Position numbers and translations under genes: made by a program | The notes under the pieces: generated by a model | What the model was told of the DNA's origin: nothing | Seen by the model: only the letters and a program-made list of their open reading frames with translations | The model's database searches: none | Source: Bacillota bacterium | GTDB lineage: Bacteria > Bacillota_I > Bacilli_A > RF39 > UBA660 | Length of the DNA: 58,626 nucleotides | NCBI GenBank assembly: GCA_015059485.1 | Contig: SVAH01000008.1 | Location: 1-58,626, forward strand | Direction: 5' to 3' | Shown: positions 24,493 through 33,689 of the stretch, piece after piece | Layout of the letters: every line of letters begins with the position of its first letter | Numbering within the stretch: position 1 is the stretch's first letter

Positions 24493-24738
24493 ATGACAAT
24501 AGTAGAATATGCTGAGTTTATAGTAAAAAATATAACTAAAGAACCAGATCTAGTTAAAGTAACTAGTTTTGGTGGCGATGAAGGTACTACTATTGTTGAA
24601 ATAATTGTATGTGATGCTGATATGGGCGCAGTAATAGGTAAAGATGGTAAAATGGCATCAGCTATTCGTACCATGATACAAGCATTTGCATATTTACATG
24701 ATATAAAAGATATAAAAATAAATATCGATTCATTTTAA
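24493..24738 (+). CDS. khpA: KH-domain RNA-binding protein KhpA (YlqC)
   Basis: An 81-residue single KH domain protein. The RNA-contacting GxxG loop is present (VIGKDGKMASAIRTMI). In other Firmicutes KhpA pairs with KhpB/Jag and affects cell division and mRNA fate. The rpsP-khpA pair is the standard order. It ends at a terminator. Confidence 0.92.
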   Translation: MTIVEYAEFIVKNITKEPDLVKVTSFGGDEGTTIVEIIVCDADMGAVIGKDGKMASAIRTMIQAFAYLHDIKDIKINIDSF

Positions 24739-24762
24739 ATTAGGGGAACCTAATTTTTTTTT
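24737..24762 (+). terminator. Terminator of rpsP-khpA
   Basis: 8-bp stem AAATTAGG/CCTAATTT (24737-24744 with 24749-24756), loop GGAA, then T. Confidence 0.85.
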
Positions 24763-24773
24763 ATCAAAAAGTA

Positions 24774-24782
24774 TGATATAAT
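24774..24782 (+). promoter_or_regulatory. Extended -10 promoter of the first giant prepilin-like gene
   Basis: TGA-TATAAT (extended -10) lies 22 bases upstream of the start codon. The -35 position falls in the T run of the preceding terminator and is not recognisable. Confidence 0.5.
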
Positions 24783-24804
24783 CCAAATATAAGGTAGTGA
24801 TGAT

Positions 24805-27276
24805 ATGAATAAAAAACATGGATTTACTTTAACAGAGCTTCTTGTAGTAATAGTAATTCTTGCAATAATAATTACTATCGCAGTACCAACATATTCAACG
24901 ATTGTAAAAAAAGTAAATGATAAACAATATGAAAATAAATTAGCTTTGGTAGAAACAGTTTCTCTAAAATATGCTGATGATACTAATTACAGTTCTTTTT
25001 ATATTGATGATCTTATAAAAAATGGTTATATTGAACCAGATAGAGATGGATTTTTGATAGATAATAGAGATAATAAAACAATTATGAATTGTTATGTAGT
25101 AACCATAGAAGAAAAAGATGGCCAAAATTATGCTAAAATATACGAAAAAAATGATGAGTTGGATAAAGATTTTGAAACTAATAGAGAATGTAGAGCAAAT
25201 ATTCCTAATAAACTTAGTAAAACTATTAAAATTGAAATGAAATATAAAAATGATGATAAGATTGTTGAATATAATAAAGTATCAGGATATTGGATAAAAG
25301 ATGATGTTATTTTAAATCTAATTTTTGTTGGCTCATATAAAGAAGAATTAGAGTCAAAAATAAATAGCGGTGATGCAGTAATAGAATGGTATAGGGGGTA
25401 TGAATTATTAAAAACAGGTAAATATTATTCTTTAGATGTAAATAGTTCTTCTGTTTTACAGCAAAATTATTCGGTCAAAGTTATTGATAATTCATCTAAT
25501 AAAACATATGCTGCATCGGTAAGAGTTTATATAGATAAGATATCACCTAATTTTTATGAAAATGATGCAAGTAATTTAAATATAAATTGGACGAATAAAA
25601 TAGATTATAATATTTTAGGATATGATAATGAATCTGGATTATACGGTTATCTGTTATTAAAAGAAAAAAATTCTTGCCCAACAGATGATAAATTGTATAG
25701 TAGTGTTAATAAAAAGAATAAAATAGAAGAAAATGGAATATATTATGCATGTTTAATGGATAATGCAAAGAACGTATCAAATGCAAAAGAAATAAAAATA
25801 GATCATTTAGATAAAGCTAAAATGGAATGTAATTTAGAAACTTCTGGTCTCAAGAAAAACCAAAATAGTGATTGGTATACAGATGATGTAATTTTAACGG
25901 TAACACCAGTTGAAGTTGGAGCAAGTGGAGTCTATTTGGCTATAAATGATATGAAAAATACATTTCCTAATCTTTCCAGTCATTATGAAAGTGGAACTCC
26001 TAATATAAAATATAGTGTTACAAGAAATAAAAGCGAAGGAAATATAAAAAATAAAAAATACTATGGACACATAAAAAATAAAACAAATGCAACTTCGGTA
26101 TGTGAAGCAGAAGTTAATGTAGAAGTTAGCATGGAATCTCCGAATTATATAGAACACACATCAGGTGTTGATAGTATTAAAGTTAAATTTAAACAAGGAA
26201 ATGCGATAAGCAAAATCAGTAGTACTACGTGCTTACTTAGTTTAAATGGTGAGGTAGTAGGTAATACTGAAATAAGTGGAAATTCTTGTAAAAATGGAGA
26301 GATATGTGAATGTAATATTCCTATTACTATTAATAAATTATCTGGAAGTTCTCAAAACTATAATTTGATAATAACTAGTAAAAGTAATGCTGGAAATACT
26401 GCAAGTACATATCAAAATAATATTAAAGATAAAGGATTATGTTCATTATATGATTCAAATTATAGCTTTACTAATAACACTAATTTTAAAGCATCAACTG
26501 TAGAAAATTGGGATTATTCATGTTCATGTAATACTGTGAAAAAAACAGGTAAAGTTTTGTACTATGTAGAAAATAAAGCAAATACTAATCAAAAAGTATA
26601 TTGTGGGTACAAAAACATTTCTAAGAATTGCCAATCAAATATATCAGATGTTTCAGGCCAAAATAAATATGTTTTATTAGAAGTATTAAATCCATCAAGT
26701 AATACTAATCCATTAAATTCTGAATCATTTAAATATAGTTGCAGACGTGCTAGTTGCGAAATTAAAAATTTTACATTATCAGATAATCCAAACCACAATT
26801 GCTATAAAAAAGTATATTCAAATAGTTCTGGTAATTCAAAAGAATATCAATATGATGGTTCATTTGATCCAAGTATGGAAAGTTTAGAACGTTGTAGATA
26901 CTCAGATTTATTAGATGATTTACAAGCAAAATTAAAAGAAAAGTCTATGACGTATGATGATTTTGTTAATAATAGTCCAAATTCAAATTCAAATAATGAA
27001 TTAAGAAAATTAATTATGAATATTTCACCGTATTATGGTAACGAGATTACAATTAAACAAAATGTGTCTCCTTCTACTAATTATAATAGAGCTGAAGAAG
27101 ATATGACTTATATGAATTTTTATAAGAGATGGTGTTATGATAGTGCAACAAATTCTCTAAAATCTAATAAGATGACTGGATTTGAAGTGTCTTCATTATA
27201 TTATTGTAGTAGTAGCAATACTTTATTTAAATTTTATCTTGAAGATACATCATCTACTTTTTGTAATAAAAGCTAA
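24805..27276 (+). CDS. Giant prepilin-like surface protein 1
   Basis: 823 residues. It opens with a short basic leader and a type IV prepilin signal, G6-FTLTELLVVIVILAII, with glutamate at mature position 5, so cleavage and N-methylation by a prepilin peptidase are expected. After the hydrophobic helix comes a conserved ~90-residue pseudopilin head (KQYENKLALVETVSLKYADD), then ~700 residues of Ig-like strand-rich sequence with many cysteines. Ordinary pilins have 100-200 residues, so this is far larger. A paralogue follows directly. No pilus ATPase, platform protein or prepilin peptidase is in the window. I expect a surface adhesin role, by inference. Confidence 0.85.
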   Translation: MNKKHGFTLTELLVVIVILAIIITIAVPTYSTIVKKVNDKQYENKLALVETVSLKYADDTNYSSFYIDDLIKNGYIEPDRDGFLIDNRDNKTIMNCYVVTIEEKDGQNYAKIYEKNDELDKDFETNRECRANIPNKLSKTIKIEMKYKNDDKIVEYNKVSGYWIKDDVILNLIFVGSYKEELESKINSGDAVIEWYRGYELLKTGKYYSLDVNSSSVLQQNYSVKVIDNSSNKTYAASVRVYIDKISPNFYENDASNLNINWTNKIDYNILGYDNESGLYGYLLLKEKNSCPTDDKLYSSVNKKNKIEENGIYYACLMDNAKNVSNAKEIKIDHLDKAKMECNLETSGLKKNQNSDWYTDDVILTVTPVEVGASGVYLAINDMKNTFPNLSSHYESGTPNIKYSVTRNKSEGNIKNKKYYGHIKNKTNATSVCEAEVNVEVSMESPNYIEHTSGVDSIKVKFKQGNAISKISSTTCLLSLNGEVVGNTEISGNSCKNGEICECNIPITINKLSGSSQNYNLIITSKSNAGNTASTYQNNIKDKGLCSLYDSNYSFTNNTNFKASTVENWDYSCSCNTVKKTGKVLYYVENKANTNQKVYCGYKNISKNCQSNISDVSGQNKYVLLEVLNPSSNTNPLNSESFKYSCRRASCEIKNFTLSDNPNHNCYKKVYSNSSGNSKEYQYDGSFDPSMESLERCRYSDLLDDLQAKLKEKSMTYDDFVNNSPNSNSNNELRKLIMNISPYYGNEITIKQNVSPSTNYNRAEEDMTYMNFYKRWCYDSATNSLKSNKMTGFEVSSLYYCSSSNTLFKFYLEDTSSTFCNKS

Positions 27277-27291
27277 TTTTTAGCTTTTTTT
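27268..27291 (+). terminator. Terminator between the two giant prepilin-like genes
   Basis: 9-bp stem AAAAGCTAA/TTAGCTTTT (27268-27276 with 27280-27288), three-base loop, followed by T. The two genes are therefore separately transcribed. Confidence 0.8.
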
Positions 27292-27294
27292 ATA

Positions 27295-27324
27295 TTGGTA
27301 TTTTTGATATACTTATTCTATAAG
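27295..27324 (+). promoter_or_regulatory. Possible promoter of the second giant prepilin-like gene
   Basis: TTGGTA (27295-27300), an 18-base spacer and TATAAG (27319-27324), 12 bases before the start codon of the downstream gene. Confidence 0.4.
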
Positions 27325-27336
27325 GGTAGTGATCAT

Positions 27337-29790
27337 ATGATAAATAAAAAAGGATTCACTTTAGTAGAGCTTCTAGCGGTTATAGTTATACTTGCAATAA
27401 TAATTGGGATAGCAACACCAGCTTTTGGAGCTTTACAAACAAGAGTTAATCAAAAACAATATGAAAACAAAATAGAATTAATAAAAGTAGCGGCTTTAAA
27501 ATATGCAGATGATACAAACTATGTTGCTTTTTATGTAGAGGATTTGGTTAAAGCCGGATATTTGGAAGGCGATAAAAAAGTAGGTGAAGATTTTCAAGTA
27601 ATTGATAATAGAGATGGAAAAACTATAATGAACTGTTATGTTATAACTATAACAGAGAGTATGGATCAAAACTATGCTGAAGTAGTAGAAAAAAATAAAA
27701 CAGATGAATATGAAGGATGTCCAGCAAATTTACCTAATGATGCAGCAAGTTATTTCACAGTAGAATTATATGAAGATAAAAATAATAATCAATCAAATAC
27801 AAATTTAAGTAAATTAACATATGATAAAGATCGTCAATGGTGGACAAAGAATAATACTAAAATATTGGTAAAACCAAAACCAGGTTACAATATTACAAAG
27901 TATGAATGGTATAAAGGAACCGAAAATGATGGAAACATAGTAACAGCAACAGCAGATTCTGGAGGTTCAAGTTATTATGTTTCTGTAGATGAAGGACAAG
28001 TCTTGCAACAAAATTATATAATTAAGATGACCTTTACTGATGGCAAAGTTGTAAAAACAGTAGTAAGAGTATATATAGATAAAATAAGGCCAGATTTTTA
28101 TAGTAATAATGTAAGTATACCTACAGATTGGGTAAAAGAAGCAGAATTAAAAATATTAGGATATGATAATGAATCAGGACTTTATGGATATAAATTACTT
28201 AATTCAGGGGAAACATCATGTCCGACAGATAAAGCTAAATATACTCAAGTAAAAAATCATAAAATAACTGATAATGGTATATATAAAGTTTGTTTAAGAG
28301 ATAATGTCGGAAACATTAGTGATGTTAAAGATGTAAATTTTCAAAATATAGATAATGCCTCTATAGCATGTAATGTTAGTGTATCAGGAACAACAGGAAA
28401 TTCTGTTAATGGTAATCAATGGTATATTAAAGATAACATTACATTAACAGTAAAACCAAATTCAAATAGTGTAGGACCAAGTGGTATATACTTGGCTATA
28501 AATGATAGTAGTGATAATAAATGGAATTCTAATTGGACTAGTAATTATTATGATTATCCAACATATATATCTAATCCATCATCGGTTAAGAGTGAATTAA
28601 CAGTTAGTTCAAATAAAAATGGCATTAAATATTATGGTCATACTAAAAATAAAACTAATACAACAAATATTTGTGAAAAAAATATATATTTTGAAAAATC
28701 AATAACAGCCCCAACATTTAGTAGTGCAACAAGCACACATAATTCAATAACTGCAACATATTCAGCAGGTAGTGCAATAAGTGGAATAAAAAGTACAAAT
28801 TGTTATTTAACAGATTCTTCAGGAAATGTTTCATCTTCTGGTGCTTTAAGCGGAAATAATTGCGTATTTACTGTTACAAAAACAAGTAGTGATACGACAT
28901 ATTATTTTAAAAAATGTATTGAATCAAAAGCTGGAAATACAGTATGTAGTTCTGTTTCAAGTAAAGCAAATGTAGGAATGTGTAATAATAAAAAAGGAGA
29001 ATGGTTAGGAACAAAAACTGCTAAACCTGGAAGTACTTGCAGCAATAAATGTGGTGGTGGAACACAAGCAGCAGTTCAAAGTTATAGAACAGTTTCTACA
29101 GATGACGCTACATGGGTATGTGATGCAGCAACATCTAAAGATAATGGAACAATATCTTGTGGAGGAACTGTAAATAACGGTAGTGCAACTACTGCATATT
29201 ATAAAAATAGTACATGTACTACTACAACATCTTCAACTTGTACAACAGAATGTGGAACTAATGCATATACAATATATTCGCAAACAACGCAGCCAAAGAA
29301 ATCAATAATAGATGGTACGGCTTGTACATCTGAAGTATCAGCTTGTACTGTACTTAAGTCTTGTAGTAAAACAGATCCTTGTTATAGTGGAAATTGTCAT
29401 GCTGAATGGACTCATCAAGCAGCAAATTCAACATCAGTAACCAGAAGTGAACGAGACTGTGATCCACCGAAAGTAATCAAAAAATTTGACTATGAAGTTA
29501 CGATTAATGCAAGTGGTATGTCAAGAGCTGGTAATGCATCATGCGAATTCTTCTATGGTAATAGTACTCAAGATCCAGCATGTAATGTTACATTAAGTGT
29601 TTCTAAGGGTAATAGTAAAACATTTACAGGTACATGTCAAAAATATTATGTAAATGGAACAAATGCTACTAATTTAAATAATAAAGGCGCTTCAGACAAT
29701 AAAATAACTGTTCGTTGTCAAGCAGGATCTACAGGACACGATTATGGCTCATTTACAGTAGATTCTAAAATATATTATTATAATAATTGA
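27337..29790 (+). CDS. Giant prepilin-like surface protein 2
   Basis: 817 residues, paralogue of the upstream gene with the same plan: prepilin signal GFTLVELLAVIVILAII, head domain with KQYENKIELIKVAALKYADD, then a long strand-rich, cysteine-rich region. Shared landmarks include YIDKI.P.FY, LGYDNESGLYGY and GHTKNKT/GHIKNKT, so the first ~550 residues are collinear; the C-terminal ~260 residues differ and are very rich in Cys, Thr and Ser. The start is ATG 27337 with AAGGGT upstream; a longer frame from 27295 would pass through the promoter. Likely a cell-surface pilus-tip or adhesin protein, by inference. Confidence 0.85.
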   Translation: MINKKGFTLVELLAVIVILAIIIGIATPAFGALQTRVNQKQYENKIELIKVAALKYADDTNYVAFYVEDLVKAGYLEGDKKVGEDFQVIDNRDGKTIMNCYVITITESMDQNYAEVVEKNKTDEYEGCPANLPNDAASYFTVELYEDKNNNQSNTNLSKLTYDKDRQWWTKNNTKILVKPKPGYNITKYEWYKGTENDGNIVTATADSGGSSYYVSVDEGQVLQQNYIIKMTFTDGKVVKTVVRVYIDKIRPDFYSNNVSIPTDWVKEAELKILGYDNESGLYGYKLLNSGETSCPTDKAKYTQVKNHKITDNGIYKVCLRDNVGNISDVKDVNFQNIDNASIACNVSVSGTTGNSVNGNQWYIKDNITLTVKPNSNSVGPSGIYLAINDSSDNKWNSNWTSNYYDYPTYISNPSSVKSELTVSSNKNGIKYYGHTKNKTNTTNICEKNIYFEKSITAPTFSSATSTHNSITATYSAGSAISGIKSTNCYLTDSSGNVSSSGALSGNNCVFTVTKTSSDTTYYFKKCIESKAGNTVCSSVSSKANVGMCNNKKGEWLGTKTAKPGSTCSNKCGGGTQAAVQSYRTVSTDDATWVCDAATSKDNGTISCGGTVNNGSATTAYYKNSTCTTTTSSTCTTECGTNAYTIYSQTTQPKKSIIDGTACTSEVSACTVLKSCSKTDPCYSGNCHAEWTHQAANSTSVTRSERDCDPPKVIKKFDYEVTINASGMSRAGNASCEFFYGNSTQDPACNVTLSVSKGNSKTFTGTCQKYYVNGTNATNLNNKGASDNKITVRCQAGSTGHDYGSFTVDSKIYYYNN

Positions 29791-29838
29791 TACAACCCAA
29801 ACAATAATTATAAATTATTTATTTCTAAAAGCCTCTAA

Positions 29839-29854
29839 GTGTGGTATACTACAC
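29839..29854 (+). promoter_or_regulatory. Extended -10 promoter of suf with an overlapping palindrome
   Basis: GTGTGGTATACTACAC is a 16-base palindrome with one mismatched pair. It contains TGG-TATACT, a good extended -10 (29845-29850), 20 bases before sufC. A palindrome lying on the core promoter is a common place for a repressor, here perhaps one sensing iron or Fe-S status; the regulator is unknown. A wider pairing (AAAAGCCTC near 29827 with GAGGTTTTT near 29859) could also act as terminator or attenuator and would cover the ribosome binding site. Confidence 0.45.
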
Positions 29855-29869
29855 ATGGAGGTTTTTATT

Positions 29870-30589
29870 ATGTTGGAAATTAAAAACTTGAAAGTTAACG
29901 CTGGAAACAAAAAAATAATAGATGATTTAAATTTAAATATAAATGATGGAGAAATACATGCAATAATGGGACCTAATGGAGTTGGAAAATCAACATTGTG
30001 CAAGGTACTTTTAAATGATACAAATTATAACGAAAGTGGTAAAATTGTATATAATAATGAAGATATTACAAACTTAGAAACATTTGAAATTGCTAAGAAA
30101 GGAATGTTTTTGTTAAATCAAAATCCAATTGAACTTGAAGGAATAACTAATGCAGAAATGCTTAGAACTGCTTTAAATGCTATTGGTCAAAAAGTAAATA
30201 TATTTGAGTTTAGCAAAAAAGCTCGCGAAATATGTAATGAACTTAATATACCGGATGATTTTTTACATAGAGAAATAAATCTTGGAATGTCAGGTGGAGA
30301 AAAGAAGAAAAATGAACTTATTCATATGTGGATGCTTGAACCTAATTTTTTAATATTAGATGAAATAGATTCAGGGTTAGACGTAGATGCATTAAAAGTA
30401 GTATCTGAATCAATAATGAAATATTACGAAAAGTTTAAACCTAGTATTTTAATAATTACTCATCATAAAAAACTACTTGAATATATTAAACCAGATTATG
30501 TACATATATTAAAAGATAAAACTATTGTAAAAAGTGGTGACTATAAACTTGCAGACTATGTAGAAGAAAACGGATTTAATGATATTTAG
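29870..30589 (+). CDS. sufC: Fe-S cluster assembly ATPase SufC
   Basis: 239 residues, an ABC-type ATPase with Walker A GPNGVGKST (34-42), the SufC-type signature LGMSGGEKKKNE (138-149), and Walker B LILDEIDSGLD (161-171). SufC powers the SufBCD scaffold for iron-sulfur cluster assembly. Start ATG 29870 has GGAGG eight bases upstream; the ATG at 29855 lies before that site. First gene of sufC-sufD-sufS-sufU. Confidence 0.95.
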   Translation: MLEIKNLKVNAGNKKIIDDLNLNINDGEIHAIMGPNGVGKSTLCKVLLNDTNYNESGKIVYNNEDITNLETFEIAKKGMFLLNQNPIELEGITNAEMLRTALNAIGQKVNIFEFSKKAREICNELNIPDDFLHREINLGMSGGEKKKNELIHMWMLEPNFLILDEIDSGLDVDALKVVSESIMKYYEKFKPSILIITHHKKLLEYIKPDYVHILKDKTIVKSGDYKLADYVEENGFNDI

Positions 30590-30617
30590 GTATCTATTAT
30601 TGACTGGAATATAAAAA

Positions 30618-31274
30618 ATGAATATATTAGAAGTAAATAGTAGTAATTTAATCTTAGAAGATAAAGTTTGTAAGTTGGATATAAATATTGAAAAATTAAA
30701 TTTAGAAATAAGTGGCAATGTATGTATATATGATATAAATAGATGTAAAAATTTAGAATTAAATATAATAGTAAATGAAAATAGTAATCTAACATATTAT
30801 ATGTATTCTGATAATAATTTTGAAACTAAAAAGATTAATATAGATAATAAAAGTAAATCTAAAACTAATTTTAATTATTCTTTTGTTAATGATAAAGATT
30901 GTAAATTAGAAATAAATAATAATATATTTGATAATGATATTAATAGTGATATCAAAGTAAGAGGAGTTGCTAAAAATAAAAGTAATATTATTATTGATAG
31001 TAATGGCTACGTAAAAAAAGATACTTTAAATAATGAATTTAATGAAGATTTAAGAGGATTAAACCTAGATGATGGAATTGTTAAAATATACCCGAATATG
31101 TTTATAGATTCAAACGATGTTATAGCTAATCATAATTCAACAATAGGAAATGTTAATAAAGATTATTTATTTTATTTAAATAGTAAAGGAATAGATAATG
31201 ATACATCTACTAAATTAATAGTGGATGGATTTATTAATAGTGTTTTAGATGATAATATAAAAGAATACTTATAA
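30618..31274 (+). CDS. sufD: Short SufB/SufD-family scaffold protein
   Basis: 218 residues, about half the length of normal SufB or SufD. The C-terminal half carries the family core: IYPNMFIDSNDVIANHNSTIG, then LFYLNSKGI and DGFINSVL. The His of ANHNSTIG matches the conserved histidine of SufD. The N-terminal helical domain of normal SufD is gone, leaving essentially a beta-helix. I call it SufD by position (after sufC) and by lack of the SufB cysteine in this region; SufB itself is not in the operon. It could be the only SufB/D protein here, or pair with a SufB encoded elsewhere. Confidence 0.75.
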   Translation: MNILEVNSSNLILEDKVCKLDINIEKLNLEISGNVCIYDINRCKNLELNIIVNENSNLTYYMYSDNNFETKKINIDNKSKSKTNFNYSFVNDKDCKLEINNNIFDNDINSDIKVRGVAKNKSNIIIDSNGYVKKDTLNNEFNEDLRGLNLDDGIVKIYPNMFIDSNDVIANHNSTIGNVNKDYLFYLNSKGIDNDTSTKLIVDGFINSVLDDNIKEYL

Positions 31275-31287
31275 AGGAGGTGTTAAT

Positions 31288-32487
31288 ATGAATAGAGAGG
31301 ATTTTCCAATACTAAAAAATAATGTAATATATTTAGATAGTGGTGCTACTACTTTAAAACCTAAATGTGTTATAGATAAAATTAGCGATTATTATACCAA
31401 TTATTCTGCAAATACTCACAGAGGTGATTATGATTTATCTTTAAAAGTAGATTATGAGTATGAAAATGCAAGAGATATTATAAAAGATTTTATAAATGCA
31501 AAATTTCGTGAAGAGATTATTTTTACATCAGGAACAACAGATTCAATTAATATAATAGCAAATGGATTTTTTAGAAATATTTTAGATCAAAATGATGAGA
31601 TAATAATAACAAAAAGTGAACATGCATCAAATATAATGCCATGGTTTAAAATAGCAAAAGAAGTAGGATGTAAGATAAAATATATTCCATTAGATGAAAA
31701 TTATCATGTGACTATAGAAAATTTTAAAAAAGAAATTACCCAAAATACTAAACTTATCTCACTTGCACATATTACTAATGTTGTAGGTGATATTAGGCCA
31801 ATAAAAGAAATAACTGAGCTTGCTCATGAAATAGGAGCTTTTGTAGTAGTTGATGGTGCTCAAAGTGTTGGACATATAAAAACAGACGTTCAAGATTTAG
31901 ATGTAGACTTTTTAGCTTTTTCAGGACACAAAATGTGTGGACCAACTGGTATAGGTGTATTATATGGTAGAAAAGAATTATTAGATAATGTAATTCCAAC
32001 AAACCTAGGTGGTGGAATGAATGAATCATTTGATGATGAGGATAATGTTTTATTAAAAGAATTACCACATAGATTAGAAGCAGGAACACCACCAATTGCA
32101 GAGGCTATTGGACTAGGTGAGGCGATAAAATACTTATCAAATATTGGTATGGATAATATTCATAAATATGAAATGGAACTTAAAAATTATTTAATAGATA
32201 AACTTGTTAAGATACCACATTTAGATATTATTAATATAAAAAGTGATAGTGGAGTAATTGCATTTAATGTAGATAAAATATTCTCACAAGATGTTGCTTA
32301 TTATTTAAATAAGTATCATATTTGTGTAAGAGCTGGCAGCCACTGTGCTAAAGTATTAAAATCAGAAACACATGTTGCAAATACTTTAAGAGTTTCATTA
32401 TATTTTTATAATACTAAAGAAGAAATTGATATGTTAGTACATTTATTAAGTGATAAAGATAGAATAGAAAAAGAGATGTTATTATGA
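31288..32487 (+). CDS. sufS: Cysteine desulfurase SufS
   Basis: 399 residues of the class V aminotransferase fold. PLP binds Lys215 in FSGHKMCGPTG; the persulfide-forming cysteine is Cys353 in RAGSHCAK, the compact SufS (type II) active site. ITNVVGDIRP and DGAQSVGH are conserved PLP-site motifs. It supplies sulfur to SufU. A near-perfect AAAGGAGGTG is eight bases upstream of the start. Overlaps sufU by four bases. Confidence 0.96.
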   Translation: MNREDFPILKNNVIYLDSGATTLKPKCVIDKISDYYTNYSANTHRGDYDLSLKVDYEYENARDIIKDFINAKFREEIIFTSGTTDSINIIANGFFRNILDQNDEIIITKSEHASNIMPWFKIAKEVGCKIKYIPLDENYHVTIENFKKEITQNTKLISLAHITNVVGDIRPIKEITELAHEIGAFVVVDGAQSVGHIKTDVQDLDVDFLAFSGHKMCGPTGIGVLYGRKELLDNVIPTNLGGGMNESFDDEDNVLLKELPHRLEAGTPPIAEAIGLGEAIKYLSNIGMDNIHKYEMELKNYLIDKLVKIPHLDIINIKSDSGVIAFNVDKIFSQDVAYYLNKYHICVRAGSHCAKVLKSETHVANTLRVSLYFYNTKEEIDMLVHLLSDKDRIEKEMLL

Positions 32488-32915
32488 TGGATGAAAATTT
32501 AAAAAGAGAAATAATACTGGAAAATTATCAAAATCCAATGAATAAAGAAAGTGTTAATGATGATAGATATATTAAAGTTAATACTAATAATGAAAGTTGT
32601 ATAGATAATTTAGACATATATTTGTTTATTGAAGATAATATTGTAAAGGATATTAAATTTGATGGAGAAGCATGTGCTATCTCTACATCATCAACATCTA
32701 TAATGATTAATAATTTGATTGGCAAAACTATAGATGAAGTTATTGAATATATGGATGAATTTGAACAAATGGTTAATGGTAAAGAGTATAATGAAGAGTT
32801 ATTAAATGAAGCTATTGTATATAATGAAATATATAAGCAAGCGAATAGAAAACATTGTGCTTTACTCCCATATTTAGGAATAAAAAAAGCATTAAATGAT
32901 TACAAAAATAAATAA
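32484..32915 (+). CDS. sufU: Sulfur relay protein SufU
   Basis: 143 residues of the IscU-like SufU family. Zinc/sulfur-accepting ligands are Cys39 with Asp41 (ESCID), Cys64 (GEACAIS) and Cys125 (RKHCALLPY). In B. subtilis SufU takes persulfide sulfur from SufS by zinc-ligand swapping. Several positions are degenerate, for example SCID where CGD is usual, but all four ligands remain. Translationally coupled to sufS. Bacillus operons continue with sufB; here an unrelated gene follows. Confidence 0.92.
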   Translation: MMDENLKREIILENYQNPMNKESVNDDRYIKVNTNNESCIDNLDIYLFIEDNIVKDIKFDGEACAISTSSTSIMINNLIGKTIDEVIEYMDEFEQMVNGKEYNEELLNEAIVYNEIYKQANRKHCALLPYLGIKKALNDYKNK

Positions 32916-32935
32916 TAGCAGTATTAAGGGGGATT

Positions 32936-33661
32936 ATGGAAAAATTAGAATTAAAGCAAGAATTAAGAAAATATAAACATCTTTTATCAGCTTCTGTTTT
33001 TGAATATTTAGAAAGCTTAGTTGAACTAGAAGTATCTGCTTTGAAGGATTATATAAGTGATGATGAAAAGACTTTTTTGAAACAGTTATCTTTGTATAGA
33101 AATATAGAAAATTATAATATTTATAATAGAGCGTTACAAATATTGAAAAGTTTAAATGATGTTACAATATATGAGTATTCTAAAGGATTAAAAGCAACAA
33201 TTAATAAAGATGAGATCACAATACCATTATTTAGGTTTGATTTTAATAGTTTATGTAAAATAGAATTTCAAACATATCTTGTAGATAGTGAAGCTGTTGT
33301 AAAAGAGAGGTTATATATTTTAAATTATTTAAAAAAATTGAATAGTTTAAGAGAAAGAATAGTGACATCAAACAATCTTCAGAAAAATACATTTTTGTAT
33401 GAATATGATAATATGATAGAAACACTTTCTTCTAGATTTAGTAATTTAGCAAATGAAAGATCATTAACTAGCAATCAGAAAAAGATTGTAAATATTACAC
33501 AAATGTGTTCAGATTTGTTTTATGAAGAATATGGCTTAAGCAAAGGTGATTTTGAAAGTAGTGAACATATATATCCAAATGATGATAAAATTTTATTTGA
33601 AAGAAAGTTAGTAAAACAAAAACCAGGTATGGTCATTAATAATTTAATAAAGTACATATAA
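32936..33661 (+). CDS. Hypothetical helical protein at the end of the suf operon
   Basis: Not recognised. 241 residues without membrane segments; helical at both ends (1-70 and 125-190) with a short strand-rich middle (KGLKATINKDEITIPLFRFD). No cysteine pattern suggests metal or cluster binding (two Cys only). AGGGGGA gives a strong ribosome binding site, and the gene starts 20 bases after sufU, where sufB is normally found, so it is probably cotranscribed. A function in Fe-S assembly would be guesswork. Confidence 0.65.
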   Translation: MEKLELKQELRKYKHLLSASVFEYLESLVELEVSALKDYISDDEKTFLKQLSLYRNIENYNIYNRALQILKSLNDVTIYEYSKGLKATINKDEITIPLFRFDFNSLCKIEFQTYLVDSEAVVKERLYILNYLKKLNSLRERIVTSNNLQKNTFLYEYDNMIETLSSRFSNLANERSLTSNQKKIVNITQMCSDLFYEEYGLSKGDFESSEHIYPNDDKILFERKLVKQKPGMVINNLIKYI

Positions 33662-33689
33662 AAATAATCTCTAAAAAGATTATTTTTTT
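33661..33689. terminator. Bidirectional terminator between the suf operon and the FtsW-like gene
   Basis: Perfect 10-bp stem (33661-33670 with 33677-33686), loop CTAAAA, with T on the + side and a shorter T tract on the - side. It serves the two convergent genes and overlaps the stop codon of the minus-strand one. Confidence 0.8.
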
